Part shown: positions 1 through 7,700 of the stretch, in pieces
Layout of the letters: every line of letters begins with the position of its first letter
Position numbering within the stretch: the first letter of the stretch is position 1
Assembly: GCA_003505155.1 (NCBI GenBank)
Contig: DNYJ01000003.1
Span: forward strand, 18,511 to 45,427
DNA length: 26,917 nucleotides
Direction: 5' to 3'
Source of the DNA: Candidatus Uhrbacteria bacterium
GTDB lineage: Bacteria; Patescibacteriota; Patescibacteriia; UBA9934; UBA10169
Notes under the pieces: model-generated
Databases searched by the model: none
Seen by the model: only the letters and a program-made list of their open reading frames with translations
Told to the model about the DNA's origin: nothing
Position numbers and translations under genes: made by a program

Positions 1-543
1 GCCGTTCTCTTTTTTCTGGAGGTCGTGCAAATCATCGTGGTCTCGGTCGCAATCATCCTGCCGGTGCGGTACTTTCTCATTCAGCCCTTCGTTGTCCGAG
101 GCGCTTCCATGGAGCCGAATTTTTACGATCACGAGTACCTTATCATTGACGAGCTTTCCTATCGCTTTGGAGAACCCGAACGAGGCAACATCGTGGTATT
201 TCGGTATCCTCGCGACGAGACGCAATTTTTTATCAAGCGCGTGATTGGGCTTCCGGGCGAGACGGTGGATGTTTCCGATGGAGCCGTGACGATTTACAAC
301 GATGAGTTTCCGGTGGGAAAGGTGTTGGAAGAACCTTACATTGGCTCCGAACAAACGCTCGGCAAAAAACGCACGGAGCTTAGCGAGAGCGAATACTTCG
401 TCATGGGCGATAATCGCGGTTACAGTCTCGATTCTCGTTCCTTCGGCCCCGTGCAAAAAGACGAAATCATCGGCCGTGTGTGGTTTCGCGGGTTTCCTTT
501 TAATCGCGTGAGCGGGTTTCCCGTTCCTGAATATAATTTCTGA
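1..543 (+). CDS. lepB: Signal peptidase I (5' end outside window)
   Basis: Membrane-bound serine protease that removes signal peptides from exported proteins on the outer face of the cytoplasmic membrane. The reading frame is open from base 1 with no stop, so the gene begins upstream; the GTG at 25 is probably internal because the hydrophobic segment (about window codons 3-23) continues through it. Seen: the nucleophile box GASMEPNF with Ser at window codon 36 (bases 106-108), the general-base box FIKRVIGLPGE with Lys at codon 79, and the C-terminal box GDNRGYSLDSRSFG. This is the standard Ser-Lys dyad family, with Gly-Tyr where many members have Asp-Asn after GDNR. The stop is followed 5 bases later by hisS, so the two may be co-transcribed. 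It could serve the many exported proteins encoded downstream. Family assignment is secure. Confidence 0.95.
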   Translation, partial: AVLFFLEVVQIIVVSVAIILPVRYFLIQPFVVRGASMEPNFYDHEYLIIDELSYRFGEPERGNIVVFRYPRDETQFFIKRVIGLPGETVDVSDGAVTIYNDEFPVGKVLEEPYIGSEQTLGKKRTELSESEYFVMGDNRGYSLDSRSFGPVQKDEIIGRVWFRGFPFNRVSGFPVPEYNF

Positions 544-548
544 CACGT

Positions 549-1931
549 ATGATGGCAAAGAAGATTATAAAAGCTTCGAGGGTTGAGAGGGCTTCGAGGG
601 TTGCAAAGGTTGAGGTGGAAGCCGAGGAGACGGTGAAGAAGCAACGCGCTCCGAAGGACTTGACAACGCTTCGCGGGTTCCGCGATGTTCTGCCGGAAGA
701 GGAGCCGTATTGGAACCGCGTGCGCGACAACGCGCGTCAGCTCGCCGAGTATTACAGTTTCGGCCGCTTGGATCTCCCCTTGCTCGAGTATGCCGATTTG
801 TTCCAGCGCACGCTCGGGAAAGCCACCGACGTGATCGAGAAGGAGATGTATGTGTTTACGGATCCGTCCGGCTACGACGTCGCTCTGCGTCCGGAGGCGA
901 CGGCGCAAACAGTACGCGCTTATATCAACCACGGGATGCTGAACCGTCCCCAGCCAGTGAAGCTCTATTACGAAGGACAGATGTTCCGCCATGACCGTCC
1001 GCAGGCCGGCCGTTACCGCCAGTTCAATCAGTTTGGTTTTGAATCCATTGGAGAAGCCGACCCCATCGTGGATGCGCAACTTATCGTGATCGGAGAGCGT
1101 TTCTTCCGAGATCTCGGACTGAATGTCGTGGTTGAGATCAACTCCATCGGAACGTCCGAAACTCGCAAGGCTTATGTCATGGAACTCGTGAGCTACTTCC
1201 GAGGATTCCGGAAAAATCTTTCCGAAGACGACAAGCGCCGCCTGCAAAAGAACCCTCTGCGCCTCCTCGATTCCAAAGAACCCTACATGGCGGAACTGCT
1301 GAAGGATGCTCCGCAGATTGTGGATTGGCTGGACGAAGCGAGCAAGAACCACTTTATGAAAGTGCTGGAGTTTCTGGAGGAGATCGAAGTGCCGTATCGT
1401 CTCAATCCCCATCTCGTGCGCGGGCTCGATTACTACAACCGCACGGTGTTTGAAATGTATCTCGCGGGCGAGACTTCCTCCGAAGCGTCTCAAGGCGCGC
1501 TTCTCTCCGGCGGGCGCTACGACGGACTCGTCGAGATGCTGGGAGGCAGGGAAGGAACGCCGGCGTGCGGATTCGCTTGCGGGATGGAGCGCGTTGTGAG
1601 CGCGCTTAAGGAGGCGGGTGTTGATCCCAACCCGCGTTTTCAGCCGCGCGTGTTCTTTGCCCAGCTTGGGGATGCGGCGCGGCGCAAGGGGCTTCGATTG
1701 TTCGAAGAGTTCCGCGCGGAGCATATTCAGGTGGCAGAAGCGTTCGGCAAGGGTTCCTTGAAGGCCCAGCTGGAAGTTGCCAACAAGATGAACGCGGCCT
1801 ATACGATTATTCTCGGGCAGAAAGAAGTGCTGGACGGGACGATCATCATTCGCGATATGGATTCCGGCGCGCAAGAAATTGTGGATGCGGGCAAGGTCGT
1901 CTCTATCATGCAAAAGCGGCTTGTCCTTTGA
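549..1931 (+). CDS. hisS: Histidyl-tRNA synthetase with unusual N-terminal extension
   Basis: Class II synthetase that charges tRNA-His with histidine in the cytoplasm. Seen: TLRGFRDVLPEE at about residues 39-50, motif 2 region YEGQMFRHDRPQAGRYRQF at about 141-159, the histidine-specific box LVRGLDYYNRTVFE near 289-302, GGRYDGLVEMLGG near 321, and a C-terminal anticodon-binding domain from about 370. The length of 460 aa exceeds the usual 420-430 aa because of roughly 35 extra N-terminal residues rich in Lys, Arg, Glu and Val. These are encoded by an iterated-word DNA stretch (gcttcgagggttg occurs twice, 572-607). An alternative start is GTG at 633, preceded by GAGGAGA at 624-630; that would give a 432-aa protein of normal length. 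I kept ATG 549 because it follows lepB by 5 bases, but the start is undecided. The stop codon overlaps the -35 element of rpsU. Confidence 0.96.
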   Translation: MMAKKIIKASRVERASRVAKVEVEAEETVKKQRAPKDLTTLRGFRDVLPEEEPYWNRVRDNARQLAEYYSFGRLDLPLLEYADLFQRTLGKATDVIEKEMYVFTDPSGYDVALRPEATAQTVRAYINHGMLNRPQPVKLYYEGQMFRHDRPQAGRYRQFNQFGFESIGEADPIVDAQLIVIGERFFRDLGLNVVVEINSIGTSETRKAYVMELVSYFRGFRKNLSEDDKRRLQKNPLRLLDSKEPYMAELLKDAPQIVDWLDEASKNHFMKVLEFLEEIEVPYRLNPHLVRGLDYYNRTVFEMYLAGETSSEASQGALLSGGRYDGLVEMLGGREGTPACGFACGMERVVSALKEAGVDPNPRFQPRVFFAQLGDAARRKGLRLFEEFRAEHIQVAEAFGKGSLKAQLEVANKMNAAYTIILGQKEVLDGTIIIRDMDSGAQEIVDAGKVVSIMQKRLVL

Positions 1932-1956
1932 CGCGTCACGAATGCCATGTTATTCT
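1928..1956 (+). promoter_or_regulatory. rpsU promoter, sigma-70 type with extended -10
   Basis: TTGACG at 1928-1933 and TATTCT at 1951-1956 are separated by 17 bases, with TG one base before the -10. The predicted transcription start is near 1963, giving a leader of about 24 nt that contains AAAGGGG at 1971-1977 before the rpsU ATG at 1987. The same 9-base extended -10 (TGTTATTCT) is found upstream of tRNA-Asp at the end of the window. Confidence 0.75.
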
Positions 1957-1986
1957 CTCGCCGTCCTCTGAAAGGGGCGCAAGACT

Positions 1987-2235
1987 ATGCTCAAAATCAC
2001 ACGAAGAAAAAACGAAAGCTTTGAAGCGTTTTTCCGAAGATTCAATCGTCGTATCCAGCTTTCCGGACGCATTCTGCAAGCGAAGAAGGTGCGTTACCGC
2101 GGACATGATCTGAACGCGACGAAGCGCAAGGCCTCCGCTATCCGGCGCATTGAAAAAGCGACCGAGCGTGAATACAAACTCAAAACCGGACAGCTCAAAG
2201 AAGAAGACTTTCATCAAGCTCCCCGCCGGCAGTAA
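1987..2235 (+). CDS. rpsU: Small ribosomal subunit protein bS21
   Basis: Small, very basic 30S protein that sits near the anti-Shine-Dalgarno end of 16S rRNA and helps translation initiation. Seen: the family signature ESFEAFFRRFNRRIQLSG followed by a long Arg/Lys-rich helix; 82 aa, slightly longer than the usual 60-70 aa, the extra residues lying in the charged tail. The ATG at 1987 follows a purine-rich AAAGGGG site by about 9 bases. The gene stands alone as a transcription unit between a clear promoter and a clear hairpin terminator. Its high probable expression fits the near-consensus promoter. Confidence 0.92.
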   Translation: MLKITRRKNESFEAFFRRFNRRIQLSGRILQAKKVRYRGHDLNATKRKASAIRRIEKATEREYKLKTGQLKEEDFHQAPRRQ

Positions 2236-2240
2236 ACGAC

Positions 2241-2262
2241 AAAATCCCCGCATGGGGATTTT
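2241..2262 (+). terminator. rpsU intrinsic terminator
   Basis: Perfect 9-bp stem AAAATCCCC / GGGGATTTT around the loop GCAT, beginning 5 bases after the rpsU stop. The T-run is inside the right arm, an A-tract/T-tract arrangement that can work in both directions. Confidence 0.8.
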
Positions 2263-2264
2263 GC

Positions 2265-2304
2265 GTTACCACGATCTTGAAAAAATAGCTAAGATCGTGG
2301 TAAC
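2265..2304. repeat. Perfect 14-bp inverted repeat between rpsU and yqeY
   Basis: GTTACCACGATCTT at 2265-2278 and its exact reverse complement at 2291-2304 enclose a 12-base A-rich loop. It directly follows the rpsU terminator, which already explains termination. No T-run follows. It may be an operator, a small structured RNA or a repetitive palindrome; the sequence alone does not decide. Confidence 0.7.
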
Positions 2305-2346
2305 TTCTATCACATCTATAACCTTGATCACTTCTCTAACATTTCT

Positions 2347-2790
2347 ATGCCCCTCCCCGAACAAATCATGAACGACGTGAAGGTCGCGATGAAGGCGAAG
2401 GAAGCCCAAACGCTTTCAACACTTCGTCTGCTTCAGTCTTCTCTCAAGAACAAAAAAATCGAATTGGGCAAGGAGCTTGAAGAAGGCGACGTGATCTCGG
2501 TCGTCAAAAAAGAAGTGAAAGCGCTTGAGGATTCCATCGTCTCATTCGTACAAGGCGCGCGGGAGGATTTGGCGCAGAAGGCCCGCGCGGAAGTCGAAAC
2601 GCTCAAGAACTATCTGCCCGAAGAAATGAGCGACGAGCGTCTCGAAACGATCGTCAAGGAAGCTCTTGCAGAAATCGGAGCCGTGACGAAGGCAGAAATG
2701 GGGAAGGTGATGGGCGCGGTGATGGGCAAAGTTGCGGGTTCAGCCGACGGCAAGCGCGTGAAGGCGATAGTGGAGAAGTTGTTGAAGTAG
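2347..2790 (+). CDS. YqeY/GatB-domain protein
   Basis: Cytosolic all-helical protein of the YqeY family, related to the C-terminal tail domain of the GatB subunit of the tRNA amidotransferase. Its precise role is not established; a link to aminoacyl-tRNA metabolism is inferred from the shared domain. Seen: 147 aa (family usual length about 150), an N-terminal MKAKEAQTLSTLRLL helix, LKNKKIELGKELEEGDVI, the LKNYLPEEMSDERL middle segment and a C-terminal GKVMGAVMGKVAGSADGKRV motif, which is typical of the family. ATG 2347 is chosen because the canonical N-terminus starts here. The 40 bases upstream are pyrimidine-rich, with no good ribosome-binding site or convincing promoter. The neighbours rpsU and hisS fit a translation context. 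Confidence 0.9.
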   Translation: MPLPEQIMNDVKVAMKAKEAQTLSTLRLLQSSLKNKKIELGKELEEGDVISVVKKEVKALEDSIVSFVQGAREDLAQKARAEVETLKNYLPEEMSDERLETIVKEALAEIGAVTKAEMGKVMGAVMGKVAGSADGKRVKAIVEKLLK

Positions 2791-2820
2791 GGAGTCAAAA
2801 ATCAAAAGTTTCAAATGAGG

Positions 2821-2843
2821 CTCGGGCTTACGGCTCGAGTTTT
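2821..2843 (+). terminator. Probable intrinsic terminator after yqeY
   Basis: CTCGGGC (2821-2827) pairs with GCTCGAG (2833-2839), including one G-T pair, around the loop TTACG and is followed by TTTT. It lies 30 bases after the yqeY stop and before the promoter of the surface locus. Confidence 0.6.
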
Positions 2844-2892
2844 ACTTTCACTTACTCACAACTTCCCACTTCTGACTTCTGATTTTTTCCGC

Positions 2893-2898
2893 TATACT
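2893..2898 (+). promoter_or_regulatory. -10 element of the surface-locus promoter
   Basis: TATACT ends exactly 7 bases before the A of ATG 2905, so the predicted first transcribed base is the start codon itself. A -35 match is weak (TCTGAC at 2871-2876, 16-base spacer). This placement supports ATG 2905 over the in-frame upstream ATG at 2815. Confidence 0.6.
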
Positions 2899-2904
2899 AT
2901 CCCC

Positions 2905-4761
2905 ATGAATCGTTCCCGTCTGAAACGACTCGCGTTGGGATTCATCGTCGTCTTTGCGTTGGCGGCGGTTTTGCCGTTTGTTCCGCACGCGCTCGCGCAA
3001 ATTCCTTCCGCCGATCTTGCCGCCGTGGGCAACACGGGCATTCCCGTGACGGACATTCGCATCATCGTGGCGCGTCTCATCCGTATTGTCATCAGTCTGC
3101 TTGGCATCGTGCTGGTCGCCCTCATCATCTACGCCGGCATTCTCTACATGCTCGCGCGCGGCGACAAGGACAAGGTTCAAGATGCATGGAAGATTATCCG
3201 CAACGCCATCATCGGTCTTGCCATCGTCCTTGCTTCCTATGTCATCACCACATTCGTCTTGAACGCGCTTCTGCGTGCGGCGGGACTCTCGGGGACGAGT
3301 CTTACGGGTTCGAGCGGAGTGATCGAGCCGTTGTCCGGATCTCTTGGAGCTGGCATCATCCAGGACCATTATCCGCCGCGCGGCGGCTTCGACATCCCGC
3401 GCAACACGAAGATCATCGTAACGTTCAAGGAGCCGATTGCTTTTGATTCCATTCTTGCGTCCGGCAGTTACGATCCGTCAGCCGCGCTCGTGACGGGAGA
3501 TCTCAATGCGAACAACGTGAAGATTTATAAAACGAGTGATACCGTGAGCGGAGCTCTCTCCTCCGCACAAGTTGATGTGGCTGTAACCGCGGACCGCAAA
3601 ACGTTCGTCTTTGATCCCGTCGCGTTGTTGGGAAGCCCGATCGAGTCCCAGAACTACAGCGTCTTTCTCTCGCCCGCCATTCAAAAACTTCTTCCGGATT
3701 TTTCAACGACCGCACCGGCCTTCCCCGCGCCTTACGACGACGGGTATCTCTGGAACTTCCAAGTCTCAACCGTGGTTGACATCACTCCTCCGCAAGTGCA
3801 GAACTGGATCCCTTTGCCCAATGCGCTCTACGCTCGCAACATTCTCGTGCAGGTAACCTTCAACGAAGCCGTTGACCCCACGTCCACAACCGGTGTTTTC
3901 CAGCTGACATCTGATGTTTTGCTTGATTTCAACAATATCCAAGTGCGCAACGATTCCGCCGCCGGAGCGCCGGTCGAGGGAACCTATATCATTTCAAACG
4001 GTTATCGGACGGTTGAGTTCATCACGTTCGACGCCTGCGGAGAAAACGCCTGCGGAGGAACCATCTATTGTTTGCCGGGCTCCTCTAACTTCACGCTGTT
4101 CGTGCGCGCGGCTCCTTTGGGCGCCGAGCCACCCCAAGCGCTCTTCGGCCCAGCCGGATACGGTGGCGTGGCAGATGTGGCGGGCAACTCGCTTGATGGA
4201 GGAGGGGAGGAGGCTCTCTTAAAAAATTTGATCGCACAAGGACCGCCCATCGCCGTCAACGCGCTTGCCGTGGACAACTTTTGGAGTGATTTCTCCACTG
4301 ACAATACGCTCAACACGAATCGTCCGCACCTAGACGCGATCCTGCCTGCGCAAAATCAGCCCGATGTGAGCGTGGATCAAGATGTCGAAATCACGTTCAA
4401 CGAACCGATGCGGTTCTCCACGCTCACGAATGCGAACATCGGACTTACGCCGCGTCCCGCGCATGAGCTGTGGTACCGCGTGGGGGCGCAAAACGTCGCG
4501 AATGTCGTGGCAAGCGTGGTTACGGGAACGGTCGCGATTATCGAACACGGCCTTTTTCTTGATTACATTGCCGGCGGCCCTCTGCAAAACTACTATCCGA
4601 TCGTGAACAACGAAGTTTCCACAGCGTATCAAATCTGCTACTACCCGGCCTACGGTCCTCCTTCTAACTGTGGCGTTTCTGCGGCGCAGCCGAGCTGTTG
4701 TTTTGGCGCGGCGAGCTCAAGCTCGGCCTGTTCCATCCCGACGTCCATCAGCTCTCCATAA
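2905..4761 (+). CDS. VirB2/TrbC-like anchor protein with Ig-like ectodomain
   Basis: Predicted cell-surface protein of 618 aa; function not established. Seen: a basic n-region and hydrophobic core ending AHALAQ-like at residues 1-32 (signal peptide, probable cut after ALA), then two membrane helices at about 52-80 and 90-116 joined by a short charged loop (GDKDKVQDAWK), the topology of VirB2/TrbC pilins with both ends outside. The remaining about 480 residues contain at least three SbsA/Big_5-type Ig-like units, each with a ...ITFNEPM-like strand, and a Cys-containing C-terminus. The two-helix region aligns without gaps over 70 residues with the next gene, 34 identical by my count. An upstream ATG at 2815 is in frame but would add 30 non-signal-like residues; the -10 element just before 2905 decides for the shorter form. 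The next gene starts 3 bases after the stop, so the pair is co-translated. Confidence 0.85.
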   Translation: MNRSRLKRLALGFIVVFALAAVLPFVPHALAQIPSADLAAVGNTGIPVTDIRIIVARLIRIVISLLGIVLVALIIYAGILYMLARGDKDKVQDAWKIIRNAIIGLAIVLASYVITTFVLNALLRAAGLSGTSLTGSSGVIEPLSGSLGAGIIQDHYPPRGGFDIPRNTKIIVTFKEPIAFDSILASGSYDPSAALVTGDLNANNVKIYKTSDTVSGALSSAQVDVAVTADRKTFVFDPVALLGSPIESQNYSVFLSPAIQKLLPDFSTTAPAFPAPYDDGYLWNFQVSTVVDITPPQVQNWIPLPNALYARNILVQVTFNEAVDPTSTTGVFQLTSDVLLDFNNIQVRNDSAAGAPVEGTYIISNGYRTVEFITFDACGENACGGTIYCLPGSSNFTLFVRAAPLGAEPPQALFGPAGYGGVADVAGNSLDGGGEEALLKNLIAQGPPIAVNALAVDNFWSDFSTDNTLNTNRPHLDAILPAQNQPDVSVDQDVEITFNEPMRFSTLTNANIGLTPRPAHELWYRVGAQNVANVVASVVTGTVAIIEHGLFLDYIAGGPLQNYYPIVNNEVSTAYQICYYPAYGPPSNCGVSAAQPSCCFGAASSSSACSIPTSISSP

Positions 4762-4764
4762 GTT

Positions 4765-7700
4765 ATGAGGAACTCTCGCAAAACCCAATGGTTATCTGCA
4801 CAGAGGAAGACTTGGCGCCAGAGTTGTTTGCGATTGGCAAACCCGTTTTATTATCGGGTAAAGAAATGGTTGGTATCCAAGGTTGTCTGCAGTTGCCGTC
4901 AAATTTTGAGAGCCTGCGGCCTGCCCGTTCGAAGCTCTGGAGCGAAGGCGGGTTCAAAATTTCGGCGGCAACTGCCCATGGTTCCAGCCGTGTTTGCTGT
5001 TGTGATGCTCTTGTGGCTTCCCGAACTTGCGTTCGCGGAAACGCTTCCCGAAACGGGGCTTTCGGAGTTTGCCGCGCAGGCCGGGTTTGGCGGTTCTGAC
5101 GTCCGGCTCATCATCGCCCGTCTCATCCGCACGGTTCTTTCGCTCACTGGCATCGTCCTCATCATCATGCTCGTGTACGGAGGCTTCTTGTGGATGCTCT
5201 CGGGCGGAGTGCAGGAGAAGATCACCAAGGCTCGAGGCATGATCGTCAACGCGGTGATCGGACTCGTCATTATTCTTTCCGCATTTGCCGTTACGCAGTT
5301 TGTCATCGTGTCGCTCGTCGGAGCGACAGGGGCCGTCTCAAGCGTGTCGGACTCGACCGGAGGCCCCGGCGTGCCGGGATGCCCGACGTGTCCGGTGGAT
5401 TACAGCTCGAGTTTCGTAACGGAGTCTTGGGGATGTCTTGAGACGCTCCAAGTCTTGCCAATGAACGCGCAGATTCAGATTCTTTTTAACCGCACAGTGC
5501 AGACGAACCCCGTTGCCCTTGACGACTTCATCGCTGTGTCAGCGGGTTCAAGCGTGGTCGAAGTCAAGCGCGTCGGTTTGGGGCAAGTCGTTACGGTGAA
5601 CCCCGCGGGCGACACATGTCCGTCGGAACCGGGCGACGTGTTCTGCCCGGGGACAACCTACACGGTTACGGTCGAGGAAGGGTTTCTCTCCGCGGATGGC
5701 GTCCCGATTGACTGCACAATCTACAACCCGTGCTCTTACAGTTTTACGACCGGAAACACGAGCGACAACGCGGGGCCGTCGGTCATGTTGAACGCGCCGC
5801 CCGATGGAGGAACGGTTTTTTCCTTCATCCCGCTTGATCTTCAGGCAAGCGTCGTGGACGATTCGGGCGTGGGCGTTACGGATTTTACCGTGGGTAGCGC
5901 GTACGTGGATTCCGCGGAGCCTTCTGCCTGTACGGGCGACGGGCCCATGTCGTGCGCGGCAAACGGCCTTTGGACGCCGGGGAACCTTGTGCCAGGCTCG
6001 TCGCATGTGATTCGCGCGACGGCCTCCGACTGCTCCGGCAACACGGCGACTTCGAGTCCGGTGACGGTTACGGCGCTCGCGCCTCACTGCGCCAATGAAG
6101 TAGAGGACGAAGATGAAACGGGTATTGATTGCGGAGGAGGAGATTGTCTTTCGTGCTCCGGATCTTCCTGCATCGAGGCCTCCGACTGCTCATCCTTCCT
6201 GTGCTTGAACGGCGTGTGCGCGACGGGTCCAAAAATCACGAACGTTTCGCCTCGCGGCGATGCAACCGGAACGCCCTCGCTTGCCGGAGTGCCCAATGGC
6301 GCGCCGGGGAACTTCATCACAATTTCTGGAACGGGGTTTGGCGCAACGCCCGGACTCGTAACATTTCTGGGCGCGCCCGGGAACGACAGCGACAATACGA
6401 ATGCTCCCATTGTGGCGTGCCCTTCGCCAAGCTGGATAAACACACAGATCGTCGTGGCGGTTCCTGCAGGCGCGGCAAGCGGATCTCTGCAAGTCACAAC
6501 CGGAGGAACGTCTCCTCTCGTGGACGCCACCTCTGACGGCTACGGGCCTCCGGTTCCCGATTTTGTCGTCAACACCATCGCGCGTCCGGGACTCTGCGGC
6601 GTGATTCCGTCTTCGGGGGACTCGGGTGACCGTCTCGCCATCGCCGGAGTGAATTTTGGAACTGACCCGAGCGCTGGCTCCGTTTACTTTGATGGGGCAA
6701 ATGTTTACGAGGCCGCGTTTCTCTCCGCTATTGACTCGTGGTCGTCTTCCGCGATCAGTATTCTTATGCCGCCCGCAACGGCGGGAGACTACGATCTCTC
6801 TGTGTTCGTGAGCGGTGAAGGATCCAACGAGCTTGAGTTTGAAGTGACGGAGGCGGAGGCGACGGCGAACGCTCCCCGCATTGACTATGTGGATTCGGGC
6901 GTTTCTCTCTGCGTCGGTTCGATTGCCGCCGAAAGCGGCCTGTGCGCCACGGACGCGGATTGCGGCGGAGGATCGTGCGTCTCGGCTGGGGCGACGGGGG
7001 CGCATGGGCAATATGTCACGATTTTCGGAGACAACTTCGGGAGCGCGACGGGCACCGTTCTTTTTGCCGATGAAAACACGGGCGACGTCACGTTCGTCCC
7101 GGACTTCCCGCCGCAGTGCTCTACGAATTGGTGGAGCGACACCGCGATCGTCGTTCAAGTTCCCGAAGGCCTCTCCGTCTCCCCGACCTATAATCCCAAA
7201 ACCATCCGCGTGCGCGCGGCCGGATATCCTCTGACACCCGAAAGCAATACGGCCGACTTTACCGTCTCCGACATTGCCGTTACGCCGGGGCTGTGCGCCG
7301 TCGCTCCCTCGGCGGGGCCTATCGGCACTCCCGTCACGCTCTACGGCGACAATCTTGGCGAGTCCGCGTCCGATTTTGAAATTCGCTTTTACAATGGCTC
7401 CTCGCTTCCGCCTTCCGTTCCAGCACTCTCCTCGACCGAAGCCTACATCTCCGATCAGGAGATTGGTGCGAATGTGCCTGCGGGAGCGGCAACCGGCCCA
7501 TTGTCGGCCGTTGTTGACGTCTCCTCCAACACGCTCAATTTTCTCGTGGGTGACTGTAACACCGTTCCGAATCTCTGCGCCTCGGCGCAAGTCTGCTGCC
7601 CAAGCGGCGCTTGTGCGGCAAGCGTCTCCGCGTGTGCTGGCGCTCCGGTGGACGCTCAGTATGTCTACGGTTTTACAACCGGTCCCATTCCTAACCTTCC

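Noticed and set aside
420..1913. 497-codon open frame antisense to hisS
   Set aside because: The plus strand encodes an unmistakable histidyl-tRNA synthetase; the antisense translation is His/Arg-rich with no family features, as expected for a shadow of a moderately GC-rich gene.
4889..4975. Integron attC-like recombination site
   Set aside because: The palindrome begins with GTTGCC and ends with GGCAAC, the opposite polarity to the conserved attC ends, and no integrase gene is present.
4698..5099. Overlapping plus-strand frame of 133 codons across the junction of the two anchor genes
   Set aside because: Part of its translation looks protein-like (YEELSQNPMVICTEEDLAPE), but it overlaps coding sequence at both ends, crosses the hairpin and has no initiation signal. 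I keep it only as a hint that 4765-4977 may be inserted DNA.
6190..7590. 466-codon open frame antisense to the giant gene
   Set aside because: The translation is Arg/Gly/Val-rich without domains, while the sense frame has ordered TIG domains; the same applies to the long antisense frames at 11353-12843 and 13147-14076.
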